A stretch of 30,589 nucleotides of DNA, taken from positions 1 to 30,589 of the forward strand of contig CAYXRK010000037.1 in NCBI GenBank assembly GCA_964467615.1, in the 5' to 3' direction. The stretch is from CAYXRK01 sp964467615 (GTDB taxonomy: Bacteria; Hydrogenedentota; Hydrogenedentia; Hydrogenedentales; GCA-2746185). This document shows, in pieces, positions 1-8,147 of the stretch. Made by a program: the position numbers and the translations under genes. Under the pieces are notes generated by a model, which was given only the letters and a program-made list of their open reading frames with translations, did no database searches and was not told where the DNA came from. The number at the start of each line of letters is the position of its first letter. The stretch's first letter is position 1.

Positions 1-419
1 TGACGGGATGGCGAGTTGGATTTGCGGCCGGGCCGCTCGACATCATCGAGAAAATGAACACCCTCCAGCAATACTCATTCGTGTGTGCGCCGTCGTTCGC
101 GCAACACGCCGCAGTCGCGGCGCTTGCGATGGACCACTCCGCCAAAGTAGACGCCTACCGTGAGAAGCGTGATCTCATTTACGAAGGACTACGCGGGCGA
201 TTCAACGTCGTCAAACCAACCGGGGCGTTTTACATTTTTCCCGAAGCGCCGGACGGAGACGGCGACGCGTTCGTGCGCAAGGCGATCGACAACAATGTCC
301 TGATCATTCCCGGTTCAGTGTTCTCGGACCGCAAGACGCACGTGCGCATCTCGTTCGCAGCGAGCAACGAGACGATAAAGCGCGGTGTCGATGTGCTAAA
401 CCGAATAGCCGGGGATTGA
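1..419 (+). CDS. PLP-dependent class I/II aminotransferase, C-terminal part (5' end outside window)
   Basis: The open frame runs in from the left edge (first full codon at 3) to a TGA at 417-419, giving about 138 residues. It begins with TGWRVGFAAGP, the segment that in aspartate-aminotransferase-fold enzymes follows the PLP-binding lysine, so the lysine and the large domain lie outside the window. The C-terminal small domain is present. The Arg in HVRISFAAS matches the arginine that binds the substrate alpha-carboxylate in this family. A start at the internal ATG (54) would cut the fold and is not credible. The family transfers amino groups between amino acids and 2-oxoacids (aspartate, alanine or aromatic); the visible part cannot fix the substrate. 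The gene converges on trpG with a 12-nt gap and no visible terminator. Confidence 0.9.
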   Translation, partial: TGWRVGFAAGPLDIIEKMNTLQQYSFVCAPSFAQHAAVAALAMDHSAKVDAYREKRDLIYEGLRGRFNVVKPTGAFYIFPEAPDGDGDAFVRKAIDNNVLIIPGSVFSDRKTHVRISFAASNETIKRGVDVLNRIAGD

Positions 420-431
420 CCCCCATTCGCG

Positions 432-991
<560 letters not shown>

Positions 992-995
<4 letters not shown>

Positions 996-2476
996 AGTTC
1001 GAGCCCCTGTTCGGCCAGTTCGATGGCCCGAAACATCACTTTCGCCTTGTTGATCGATTCTTCGTATTCGGAGACCGGGTCGCTGTCGTAGACGAGGCCA
1101 GCGCCCGCTTGGATGTGCGCGACGCCGTCCTTGAGTACGATGGTGCGCAGGATGATGCAGGTGTCCATGTCGCCGGAGAAGCTGATGTATCCGCAGCCGC
1201 CGCTGTACGGTCCCCGGCGAAGGTCCTCGACTTCGTCGATGATTTCCATCGCGCGGATTTTCGGCGCGCCGCTCACGGTGCCCATGGGGAAAGTGGCGCG
1301 CAGGGCGTCGTAGGCGTCGCATTCGTCTTTGAGCCGGCCTTCGACTTGGCTGACGATGTGCATGACGTGCGAGTACTTCTCGATGACCATCATCTGCGTG
1401 GGCCGCACGGTGTCCGCATCGCTGACGCGGCCGATGTCGTTGCGGCCCAGATCCACAAGCATCACGTGTTCGGCGAGTTCCTTCTCGTCGTGGATGAGTT
1501 CCTCGGCGAGTGCGGCGTCTTCGGCGGCGTTAGCACCACGCCTGCGCGTGCCCGCGATGGGACGGACCATTACAGTCCGGCCTTCGACGCGCGTCATTAC
1601 CTCCGGACTCGCCCCCACGAGCGTGAACTCGGGGTACTGCACGAGCGTCATGTAAGGCGAGGGGTTGATGCACCGAAGCGCGCGGTACAAATTCGTCGCG
1701 CTCGCGTAGACGTTTCGCTCGAACCGTTGAGAGAGGACGACTTGGAAAACGTCGCCCGCGCGGATGTATTCCTTGCATTGCTCGACAGCCTCGCAGAACC
1801 GCTCGCGCGTAAAATTCGAGCGGACCTCTTGACCCTCGGGCGCGGAATGAAGGCGCTCCGTCGCCACGACAAGCGGTCTGCGCAACTTGGCCTCGATGGC
1901 CTCGATTTTGCGCGCCGCCTCGGAGTAGGCGGCGTCGGGATTGTCCTTGACGTGCGCGTTCGAGACGATGAGCAGACGGTTCTTCGCATGGTCAAAGATC
2001 AGGATCGTGTCCGTGACCATGAAATACAGATCGGGCAGGTTGAGCGGATCGGGATTCTTGTCGGGCAGGCGCTCGAAGAAACGGACGTGGTCGTAGGACA
2101 TGTAGCCGACCGCGCCGCCGTGAAACGCCGGCAACCCTTCGACTGGGACCGCCTCGTACGCGGCCATCAGTTCGCGCAAGTTGCCTAGCGGATAGTCCGA
2201 TTCAAACGATTCCGTCGCGCCGGCGCGAATGATATCGACGCGCCTACCGCGCGAGCGGAACACGATGGAGGGGTTCGCGCCGAGAAATGAATAGCGCCCG
2301 ATGGACTCGGCGCGCTCGACACTTTCGAGCAAAAATGAGTAGCGCTCGTCCTTCGCGACCTTCATGTACGCGGTGACCGGCGTTTCGAGATCGGCGACGA
2401 TCTCGCGATACACCGGCACGAGCGCGCCGGGCTTGGCCAGCCGCCGAAATTCATCTAAATTTGGATGCAGCATCAT
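992..2476 (-). CDS. trpE: Anthranilate synthase component I
   Basis: This 494-aa chorismate-utilising enzyme converts chorismate and ammonia to anthranilate and pyruvate in complex with TrpG. The N-terminal domain contains LLES (49-52) followed by IGRYSFLG, the element that forms the tryptophan feedback site in TrpE, so allosteric inhibition by tryptophan is likely. The C-terminal catalytic domain shows IAGTRRRG, LVDLGRNDIGRV, a KYSHVMH block, FPMGTVSGAPK and GPYSGGCGYIS, in the family order. Two adjacent ATGs (2476 and 2473) lie 2 nt after the hisI stop, with a GGGGTG ribosome-site-like stretch just upstream; 2476 is taken. The stop overlaps the trpG start. The feedback motif and trpG linkage favour TrpE over PabB. 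Confidence 0.96.
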
Positions 2477-2478
2477 CG

Positions 2479-2847
2479 TCACCCCATCGCGGCCACGCCG
2501 TCGCCCGCGAGCGTCAGCGTGCCGTCCTGCGCGACGGTGCGGTAGAAGCAACTCGTTTCGCCGGTGTGACAGGTCGGGCCCGCCGGGCGGCACTTGAGTA
2601 GCAGCGCGTCTTGATCGCAATCGACACGGATCTCCTCGACATTCAATACGTTGCCGGAAGTCTCACCTTTGAGCCATAGCTCGTTACGCGATCGGGACCA
2701 GAAACACGCGAGTTTCCGGTCGAGCGTGATACGGAGCGATTCCGCGTTCATGTAACCGACCATCAGGACTTGGCTGGTGTTGGCGTCCTGAATGACCGCC
2801 GTGATGAGGCCGTTCTCGTCGAACTTGATGCAGTTGTCGAGCGTCAT
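2479..2847 (-). CDS. hisI: Phosphoribosyl-AMP cyclohydrolase
   Basis: This 122-aa enzyme opens the adenine ring of phosphoribosyl-AMP in the third step of histidine biosynthesis. The metal-site motif VDCDQDALLLKC supplies Asp76, Cys77, Asp78 and Asp80, and GPTCHTGETSCFYR supplies Cys93 and Cys100, matching the zinc and magnesium ligands of the family. The length is that of the monofunctional form; there is no fused HisE pyrophosphatase domain. The start MTLDNCIKFD is preceded by GAGGTG about 8 nt upstream. An in-frame ATG at 2907 would add 20 unrelated residues and is less likely. The gene is followed 2 nt later by trpE. It is separated from hisF by 152 nt that may hold a leader. Confidence 0.95.
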   Translation of the reverse strand: MTLDNCIKFDENGLITAVIQDANTSQVLMVGYMNAESLRITLDRKLACFWSRSRNELWLKGETSGNVLNVEEIRVDCDQDALLLKCRPAGPTCHTGETSCFYRTVAQDGTLTLAGDGVAAMG

Positions 2848-2999
2848 GAAACACACACCTCGGGCATGAAAGAAAAAGTTACGGACAGGAGAATGCCGGA
2901 TCGGCAATCAAGAATGCATGCAGGAACGCCATCGAAGCGAAATCGTGCTCGGATGAAACATTCCTGGGTCTCCTGTAAACGCCGCGCTCGCGAGAAGAT
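2848..2999 (-). promoter_or_regulatory. Candidate leader/attenuator region between hisF and hisI
   Basis: This is the only long gap in an otherwise tight operon. Reading the minus strand, ACAGGAGA (2976-2969) is complementary to TCTCCTGT (2892-2885). Between them lie a 17-codon ORF (2961-2908) and a small hairpin TGCCG/CGGCA (2906-2894). The distal arm is followed by a U-rich run ending about 20 nt before hisI. The first arm contains the AGGAG ribosome-binding sequence of the small ORF, so the long-range pairing would hide it. This resembles leader regulation but lacks a hairpin directly abutting the U-run, so it is not a clear terminator. The function is inferred. Confidence 0.3.
2908..2961 (-). 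CDS. Possible 17-aa leader peptide upstream of hisI-trpEG
   Basis: The frame starts with ATG at 2961, preceded by AGGAG with an 8-nt spacer, and ends in TGA at 2908. The peptide MFHPSTISLRWRSCMHS contains two His and one Trp, the two amino acids made by the surrounding genes. The residues are not in tandem as in classical his and trp leader peptides, so this may be chance. No homology is claimed. Confidence 0.2.
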   Translation of the reverse strand: MFHPSTISLRWRSCMHS

Positions 3000-3764
3000 T
3001 TAGCATCGCACAGGCACTCCGGCCTTTGCAAGGTATTCCTTCGCTTCGCGGATGGTGTGTTGCCGAAAATGGAAGATGGAAGCGGCCAACGCGGCGTCCG
3101 CGTGGCCCTCGACCAACGCCTCGCGCAGGTGCTCCAGCGTACCCGCGCCTCCACTAGCTATGACCGGTATGCCTACTGCGTCCGCGATGAGCCGGGTGAG
3201 TTCGATGCCGTAGCCGGACTTGGTGCCGTCCTGATCCATGCAGGTCAGGAGAATCTCCCCTGCTCCGCGCCGTTCGGCCTCCTCAGCCCATGCAACCGGC
3301 TCGAGATCCGTGGCGCGCCCGCCGTCGCGTCCGCCGTGGCTCTTGACGATGTAACCGCCGTTTTGGCGTTTCGCGTCGATGGCGACGACGATGCACTGCG
3401 AGCCGAAGCGATCGGCGGCGCGGCTGATGAAATCCGGATCCTCGATCGCGGGGGTGTTGATCGAAACCTTGTCCGCCCCGGCGTAGAGGAGGCGGCGGAT
3501 GTCTTCGATGGTGCGGATGCCGCCGCCCACGCACAAGGGCATGAACACCTGGTCTGCCGTCTTGCCGACGACGTCGAGCATCGTGTCACGGTTGTCGGTC
3601 GAGGCGCGAATGTCGAGGAAGACGATCTCGTCGGCGCCTTCTTCGTCGTAGCGGCGGGCGACTTCAACGGGGTCTCCCGCGTCGCGCATCTCGAGAAACT
3701 GGACGCCCTTGACGACCCGGCCGTCCGCGACGTCGAGGCAGGGAATGATGCGTTTGGAAAGCAT
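3000..3764 (-). CDS. hisF: Imidazole glycerol phosphate synthase, cyclase subunit
   Basis: This 254-aa (beta/alpha)8 barrel enzyme closes the imidazole ring from PRFAR, using ammonia from its partner HisH, to give imidazole glycerol phosphate and AICAR. Both catalytic aspartates sit at the canonical positions, Asp11 in IPCLDVADGRV and Asp130 in VVAIDAKR. The phosphate-binding loops CVGGGIRTIEDI and VIASGGAGTLEHL are present. The start MLSKRIIPCLDV matches family N-termini; an in-frame ATG at 3779 would add five residues, and neither start has a clear ribosome-binding site. hisH and the other his genes are not in the window, so hisF and hisI are split from them. It lies about 100 nt downstream of the AmaP-like gene on the same strand. 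Confidence 0.96.
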   Translation of the reverse strand: MLSKRIIPCLDVADGRVVKGVQFLEMRDAGDPVEVARRYDEEGADEIVFLDIRASTDNRDTMLDVVGKTADQVFMPLCVGGGIRTIEDIRRLLYAGADKVSINTPAIEDPDFISRAADRFGSQCIVVAIDAKRQNGGYIVKSHGGRDGGRATDLEPVAWAEEAERRGAGEILLTCMDQDGTKSGYGIELTRLIADAVGIPVIASGGAGTLEHLREALVEGHADAALAASIFHFRQHTIREAKEYLAKAGVPVRC

Positions 3765-3835
3765 GGGTTCAACAACCATCGCGCGTTGTTAGTGACGGCG
3801 ATATCGGGGCAGGATGATCGCTCGATCGAAAGTGT

Positions 3836-3855
3836 GCCGGGCTGGAAAGCCCGGC
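3836..3855. repeat. Perfect 8-bp stem hairpin (REP-like)
   Basis: Arms GCCGGGCT (3836-3843) and AGCCCGGC (3848-3855) are perfectly complementary around a GGAA tetraloop. It lies about 10 nt past the stop codon of the minus-strand AmaP-like gene, with no T-run on either side. It could stabilise the mRNA 3' end or be a copy of a dispersed repeat; a terminator role is weakly supported. Confidence 0.5.
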
Positions 3856-3865
3856 CTCCAATCGG

Positions 3866-4792
3866 TCACCAGGCTTGCGCGTGGCCCTTGCCGTTTCCAT
3901 CGACCGCGACGGCAGCGACTTCCTCGGCGAGGATTTCCGCCGAAGGAGTGTCCTCTGGGGGCGTCGGCTCATACGAAGGCCCATCCGTGTTCGCATCATC
4001 CGCATGCTCTTCGAACTCGGAATCGAGACCTTCCGGTTCGCTGGCGTCATCGTTGTCAAGCTCATACACTTCCTCGACTTTAAGTTCCTTCTCAAACGCC
4101 GGTGCTTGCACGGACCGTATCGGCTGAACAGCCACTGCCACTGCCGCGGCAATGGGCGCTGTAGCGGCGGCGTACGAGGGTTGAAGCGGCGCTTCCGGAG
4201 CTTCAAGGAGCAACGGCTCGGCCTTCACGGTGCGCATCTTCATTACCCAACGCATGACGCGAAGCCGAACGTCCACTTCCTGCGTCCCTAGTATCTTGCG
4301 AGTATGCGCAAGTATGAAGCTGTTGACGCGCGCAGTCACGACGCGGGCGTCGCCGTCGCCTTCCTTGTAGAGGACGGCGCGCGCGTTGACGCGTACCCCC
4401 CCAAGGCCGGTCTTCGGGTCCTTCGGGTCGAGTTCGATGCGGATGCTTTTGACTTCCGGCAGCTTTCCGATGACCTTGTCGAGCGTGGCTTGAACGGGAT
4501 CGAGATCGATGGTCACTTCGCCGTGCGATCCGGAGAAAGTGATGTCGCGGCGGCGCTTCCATTCCGGAAACGACGGCAGCAACGCGAACGCCGCAAGGCC
4601 GATAATTACGCCCGCGCCGATCTCGCGGACGAGATCGTCGTTTCCAGTTTGCGGTATGTACCCAACGACGAGGTCGTAGAGACCGCCGACGGTATAGAAA
4701 TAGAGTCCCGCTGCTGCAGCGCCCGCCGCAATCGGCAGCGTACACTTCGCAAGGAACTGAATGAAACGAATGAAACCGTAGATCGCACGCAT
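3866..4792 (-). CDS. AmaP/Asp23-like membrane-anchored envelope protein with acidic tail
   Basis: This 308-aa protein is not matched with certainty. The first 80 residues contain two hydrophobic segments, about 10-35 and 55-75, separated by a short loop. Residues about 85-190 form a hydrophilic alpha/beta region (ITFSGSHGEVTIDL, IGKLPEVKSIRIEL, VNARAVL, EVDVRLRV) whose pattern fits the Asp23/DUF322 domain. In Firmicutes AmaP anchors Asp23 to the membrane and relates to envelope stress. Residues 190-308 are Ala/Pro-rich and then strongly acidic, probably disordered. The ATG at 4792 has GAGGT 8 nt upstream. It lies upstream of hisF and downstream of the htrA operon, so it may be a separate transcription unit reading into hisF. 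The family call is inference from pattern. Confidence 0.6.
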   Translation of the reverse strand: MRAIYGFIRFIQFLAKCTLPIAAGAAAAGLYFYTVGGLYDLVVGYIPQTGNDDLVREIGAGVIIGLAAFALLPSFPEWKRRRDITFSGSHGEVTIDLDPVQATLDKVIGKLPEVKSIRIELDPKDPKTGLGGVRVNARAVLYKEGDGDARVVTARVNSFILAHTRKILGTQEVDVRLRVMRWVMKMRTVKAEPLLLEAPEAPLQPSYAAATAPIAAAVAVAVQPIRSVQAPAFEKELKVEEVYELDNDDASEPEGLDSEFEEHADDANTDGPSYEPTPPEDTPSAEILAEEVAAVAVDGNGKGHAQAW

Positions 4793-4848
4793 GATGTTTT
4801 ACCTCACTCCGTCGCTGGAACGCGCGGCCATCCGCAACGGGCCGCCGA

Positions 4849-4876
4849 TCAATATTGCATCATAACACGAAGACAA
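4849..4876 (-). promoter_or_regulatory. Possible promoter for the AmaP-like gene
   Basis: On the minus strand TTGTCT (4876-4871) and TATTGA (4854-4849) are spaced by 16 nt, about 57 nt upstream of the ATG. The match to sigma70 boxes is moderate. Confidence 0.3.
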
Positions 4877-4879
4877 CGG

Positions 4880-4953
4880 GCCAGGTCTATGCCTGGCGCC
4901 GCCCGCGAACAGATCGCCCGTAACCTAAGACGCGTCAACGCCTTCGGGCGTTG
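4880..4953. repeat. Two intergenic hairpins
   Basis: The first has arms GCCAGG (4880-4885) and CCTGGC (4892-4897) with a 6-nt loop. The second has arms CAACGCC (4936-4942) and GGCGTTG (4947-4953) around a TTCG tetraloop, a very stable RNA loop. Neither is followed by a T-run. They lie in the 314-bp non-coding stretch between the AmaP-like gene and the HtrA-paralogue gene, in which no gene was found. Confidence 0.45.
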
Positions 4954-4976
4954 CAATCATTCGATCCCTGGCGAAG

Positions 4977-5011
4977 AAAAAAGGTTTCGCGCGCGCGTTG
5001 CGACGCGCAAA
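4977..5011 (-). terminator. Probable rho-independent terminator of the htrA operon
   Basis: On the minus strand a GC-rich hairpin (GCGCG 5008-5004, loop, CGCGC 4997-4993, with extra AAA/TTT pairing possible at its foot) is followed after a short spacer by six T residues (4982-4977). It lies about 100 nt past the stop of the second HtrA-type gene. Confidence 0.5.
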
Positions 5012-5025
5012 GCGCGGTCCGCGCT
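5011..5025. repeat. 15-bp GC-rich palindrome
   Basis: AGCGCGG and CCGCGCT flank one central base at 5018. It adjoins the putative terminator hairpin and may be part of the same termination structure. Confidence 0.45.
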
Positions 5026-5106
5026 GACAAAAGAGCCGTCGCAGGTTGTCAAATGACTCACGTCGGCGGCGGCAAGAATCGAGAATCTACCGAGCGATTA
5101 CGATCT

Positions 5107-6507
5107 TCATGGGTTCCATCGGGGCCGCAGGCGGAAGAACCCGGTGTTCGCCCCTACGCGGCAGAAAAGGACGACCTCGGCGGGTTTGGCCTGCTTCAAC
5201 TTTTCGATCGTGTCCTTGTACGCATCAACGGACCCGACAGGCGCGTCGTCAATCGCCATCACCAGGATGTTTCGGCCAAGGCGCGCCTGGTTCGCCGCGC
5301 TTCCGGATTTCACGCGCTGTATAAGCACGCCATTGACCTCGCGCGGAATGCTCAACGCGATACGCGCGTCGGTGGTCAGTTCGCGCACGGTCAATCCGAG
5401 AACGTCGTCATCAAACTCGGCGGCATCGATCGAGGACTTTGGCCGCGTCGTCAAGGTCAGTTGCAAGTCGACGGGCTGTCCATCGCGCACCAGGCGGATG
5501 GGAAGAGGCTGACCCACGGGACAGTCACGCACCATCTTGGTGAACCCGGCTACGTCGTGGTCCTGCTTCGCGGTCACCGCTTTTCCGTTAAAGCTAACAA
5601 CGACGTCGCCCGACCGGATTCCAGACGTCTCGGCCGGCGACCCAGGGATGATCGTGCTGACGACGATCCCGCCGTCCTTGGGCAACTTCCAATACGTCGC
5701 GAGGTCGTCCGTCAACGGCTGCGTGAATACACCGAGCCACGCGTCATCGGCGTCGCCTTCTTCGCCATCGCTGGGAAGCGGTTCCTTGATATACCCTGCA
5801 AACAGGTTCGGGCGAAAGACGAGCGGATAGCCGCTGCGCGTGTAAATGTCGCCGCCTTCGTTGGTGGCCAAATCAAAACCGATGACGCCTATCGTCCGGC
5901 CAAGCGCATCCACAACGGGTCCGCCTACGTAGCCAAACGCGACCGGTTCGTCCAACAAATAATACGCGCGTGGGTCGTTCAGGACCGCGCCGATTCGACG
6001 CGTCTGAATGGCGCGCGCATAGTCGAGCGTATCGCCCAAAATACCAATCGAAATAATCGGCTCGCCCAACTCGAGGGCGGAATCCTCGAATTTGATGTAT
6101 GGAAACGTCGTTCCCAGCGGCGCGTCGATGCGCAAGAACGCGACGTTCACGTCCTCCGGCTTCCGAAGCATGAGGCCGTCGTATTCCTTTTCCGCGTCAC
6201 CAAGACCGACGTGCACGGTAATGTTTTCCGGCTTGCGGTTCTCGACCGTCATGTGCCCGTGCGCCAAGACGAGGCCGTCCGCGCTGACGATGAGTCCGAT
6301 GGTGTCGCTTTCGCGCTTGGTGAGTTCACCGGTGTTCGGATTGGTGATTTCCGTCGAGTAGTTCAATCGAACAATCGCCGGATTGAGTCTCTCGTAGGCG
6401 CGCTGAATGACGGCCTGACTCAACCATTCCGCACCGGCGCCCGAACTCGAATCGGCCACACTGGGTCCAGCTAAAAGCGCAATACTCACAAAAAGCGAAA
6501 CGAACAC
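5107..6507 (-). CDS. HtrA/DegP-like paralogue with lost catalytic residues (probable pseudoprotease), two PDZ domains
   Basis: This 466-aa protein has a short signal peptide (about 1-18), a trypsin-like domain (about 30-230) and two PDZ domains (about 255-365 and 375-466). Aligned by eye to DegP, the histidine is kept (His85 in LAHGHMTV). The catalytic Asp is Asn121 (in DVNVAFLRI), and the GNSGG nucleophile loop reads GYVGG, putting Val194 at the serine position. Two of three triad residues are missing, so proteolysis by this mechanism is not expected; substrate binding, chaperoning or regulation of the partner are possible roles. It starts with GTG at 6507. The upstream stop TAG is the start of the AGGAG ribosome-binding sequence, so translation is coupled to the active HtrA 10 nt upstream. 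The reading frame is intact and looks maintained. Confidence 0.85.
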   Translation of the reverse strand: MFVSLFVSIALLAGPSVADSSSGAGAEWLSQAVIQRAYERLNPAIVRLNYSTEITNPNTGELTKRESDTIGLIVSADGLVLAHGHMTVENRKPENITVHVGLGDAEKEYDGLMLRKPEDVNVAFLRIDAPLGTTFPYIKFEDSALELGEPIISIGILGDTLDYARAIQTRRIGAVLNDPRAYYLLDEPVAFGYVGGPVVDALGRTIGVIGFDLATNEGGDIYTRSGYPLVFRPNLFAGYIKEPLPSDGEEGDADDAWLGVFTQPLTDDLATYWKLPKDGGIVVSTIIPGSPAETSGIRSGDVVVSFNGKAVTAKQDHDVAGFTKMVRDCPVGQPLPIRLVRDGQPVDLQLTLTTRPKSSIDAAEFDDDVLGLTVRELTTDARIALSIPREVNGVLIQRVKSGSAANQARLGRNILVMAIDDAPVGSVDAYKDTIEKLKQAKPAEVVLFCRVGANTGFFRLRPRWNP

Positions 6508-6517
6508 GATACAGCTC

Positions 6518-7864
6518 CTAACCGGCGTTGGATTCAGGGGTTTGCTTCAGCAATACGTACCGCGTCAATGGCCCGCGGCGCACGGTCAGCAATACGAGTT
6601 CGGTGTGCGCGGCGACGCGGGCGTCGTAGATCGTCTTGAACGACGCGAGATCAGTCACCGCATCGCCGTCGACTTTGAGAATGATTTCACCCGTCTGCAA
6701 TCCGGCGCGCGCGGCGATCCCGCCGATCTGCGTCCCGGACACCAATACGCCGTCGTAGGAATTCAGTTGTGCTTGCCGGACCGACTGGCCGCTAAGCTCC
6801 GAGCCGCTGAATCCCCAACCCGCGTACTCGACTTCTTCGCCTGCTTGTTTGCGTTTCTCTTCGGTGACGACCGCCACGTCGGATGTCTGATCGCCACGCT
6901 GGATGGACAATTTGGCCTCTTGCCCAACGGCCAAGTCGGCGATGACTTTGCGCACCGCCGGCAGATCCTCCACGAAACGAGCGTTCGTACTTTGACCATT
7001 TACAGCCAGCAAAATATCTCCGGGGTGAATCCCGGCGCGGAACCCCGGTGACAACGGATCGACGTCCGCGATGACGACCCCTGGCCGATCTGTAGCCTCG
7101 GTGGTCCTGGTCATTTCCTGAAACTCGATGCCGACTGAACTGCGAACGACTTTGCCGTTTGCCAGAATAGCGTCAATAACCTCGCGCGCAATATTGACCG
7201 GGATGGCAAAGCCCACATTGTCTGCAAAATTCAACCGGCGCGTATTGATTCCGATTACCCGGCCCTTGAGATCAACCAGCGGCCCGCCGCTGTTTCCTGG
7301 ATTGATCGCCGCGTCCGTTTGTATCCAATTGTTGTAGAGCGAGATGGCTTCGCCCGAATCTTCCAGGTAACGGTCCGTCACGCTCACGATGCCCTTTGAT
7401 ACGGAGCGCGCTAAACCGTGAGGACTGCCCAACGCGAGGACCGCCTGACCCGCTTCCAATTTAGACGAATCACCAAGTTCGACGGTCGGCAGGTCATTCC
7501 GATCCACGCGCAACTTGAGCACCGCGATGTCCGTATACGGATCAACGCCTACAACATCGGCGTCGACCTCTTCCTTGTCATAGAGTACGCATCGAACATG
7601 GTCGCTCTTTCCCGCAACGTGCTCATTTGTCACAACGATGCCATCCGGCGAAATGATGAAGCCGCTGCCGGTGACCAACACTTCCTCGCGCTGGCCGCGG
7701 CGGAAAACTTCCTTGACGGGCTTGATGTGTACGAGGGCGGGGGCGACCTTGTCCTTCGCGCGAATCACCGCGCCTTGTTCGCCGGCCGCGTTAGCCACGC
7801 TCGTGCCGATAAAAAGCACGGCGAGCATGGACGTTAGGCGCGATAGAAAATGCATGCGTGACAT
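6518..7864 (-). CDS. Periplasmic serine protease, HtrA/DegQ family (S1C), two PDZ domains
   Basis: This 448-aa protein has a signal peptide (about 1-27, ending ANAAG), a chymotrypsin-like domain with the full triad His82 (VTNEHVAG), Asp112 (YTDIAVLKL) and Ser192 (NPGNSGGP), and two PDZ domains (about 240-345 and 350-445). The family degrades or refolds misfolded periplasmic proteins and responds to envelope stress. The length matches DegQ/DegP. The ATG at 7864 is used; another in-frame ATG (7855) gives a similar signal peptide. The gene diverges from the mreB operon and is translationally linked to the inactive paralogue downstream. The specific name (DegP, DegQ or MucD) cannot be decided here. 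Confidence 0.95.
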   Translation of the reverse strand: MSRMHFLSRLTSMLAVLFIGTSVANAAGEQGAVIRAKDKVAPALVHIKPVKEVFRRGQREEVLVTGSGFIISPDGIVVTNEHVAGKSDHVRCVLYDKEEVDADVVGVDPYTDIAVLKLRVDRNDLPTVELGDSSKLEAGQAVLALGSPHGLARSVSKGIVSVTDRYLEDSGEAISLYNNWIQTDAAINPGNSGGPLVDLKGRVIGINTRRLNFADNVGFAIPVNIAREVIDAILANGKVVRSSVGIEFQEMTRTTEATDRPGVVIADVDPLSPGFRAGIHPGDILLAVNGQSTNARFVEDLPAVRKVIADLAVGQEAKLSIQRGDQTSDVAVVTEEKRKQAGEEVEYAGWGFSGSELSGQSVRQAQLNSYDGVLVSGTQIGGIAARAGLQTGEIILKVDGDAVTDLASFKTIYDARVAAHTELVLLTVRRGPLTRYVLLKQTPESNAG

Positions 7865-7890
7865 GACGATTCCGGTTCTCCAAGGCGCGA

Positions 7891-7920
7891 ATAGTACACG
7901 GATTCAGCCAGGCGTTTCAC
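7891..7920 (-). promoter_or_regulatory. Possible promoter for the htrA operon
   Basis: On the minus strand GTGAAA (7920-7915) and TACTAT (7896-7891) are 18 nt apart, with the inferred start about 20 nt before the ATG at 7864. Each box matches sigma70 consensus at 4 of 6 positions. Confidence 0.35.
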
Positions 7921-7991
7921 AGGCGAGCGCAGAGGGAGGCGGCGGAACTCGCGCGGCCAATTCGGAATAGTAGTTCTCGCCTCGCCTCCAA

Positions 7992-8022
7992 TCGGCCCAG
8001 ATGCTCGCGCGCATTGGGCCGA
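7992..8022. repeat. Inverted repeat in the htrA-mreB divergent intergenic region
   Basis: TCGGCCCA (7992-7999) and TGGGCCGA (8015-8022) are perfect complements. The pairing continues inward as ATG (8001-8003) and CAT (8012-8014) after one unpaired base. It ends 4 nt before the -35 box of the mreB promoter, a position typical of a dimeric regulator site. It could also form an RNA hairpin in a long htrA leader. Confidence 0.45.
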
Positions 8023-8026
8023 ATCG

Positions 8027-8055
8027 TTGGATATTGAAGGCCGGTTTGCTATAGT
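8027..8055 (+). promoter_or_regulatory. Sigma70-type promoter of the mreB operon
   Basis: TTGGAT (8027-8032) and TATAGT (8050-8055) are separated by exactly 17 nt. Transcription would start near 8062, leaving a leader of about 85 nt before the mreB start. Confidence 0.5.
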
Positions 8056-8147
8056 GGCCCGAGACTTCGCGGTTGGGGCCCAAGTCCATCATTTCGTTCT
8101 GCTTAGATTGGCATGCGGCCATCTTGCGCCGCGCCAGGGGATATACA

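Noticed and set aside
420..431. Terminator between the aminotransferase and trpG genes
   Set aside because: The convergent gap is only 12 nt and contains no inverted repeat.
1109..2188. Long plus-strand open frame opposite trpE
   Set aside because: It is the antisense shadow of a strongly recognised trpE. Its composition is Arg/Asp/Val-rich with no family pattern, as expected for antisense of GC-rich coding DNA.
2848..2999. T-box or TRAP-type trp regulation
   Set aside because: No T-box consensus bulge or series of spaced GAG/UAG triplets was found.
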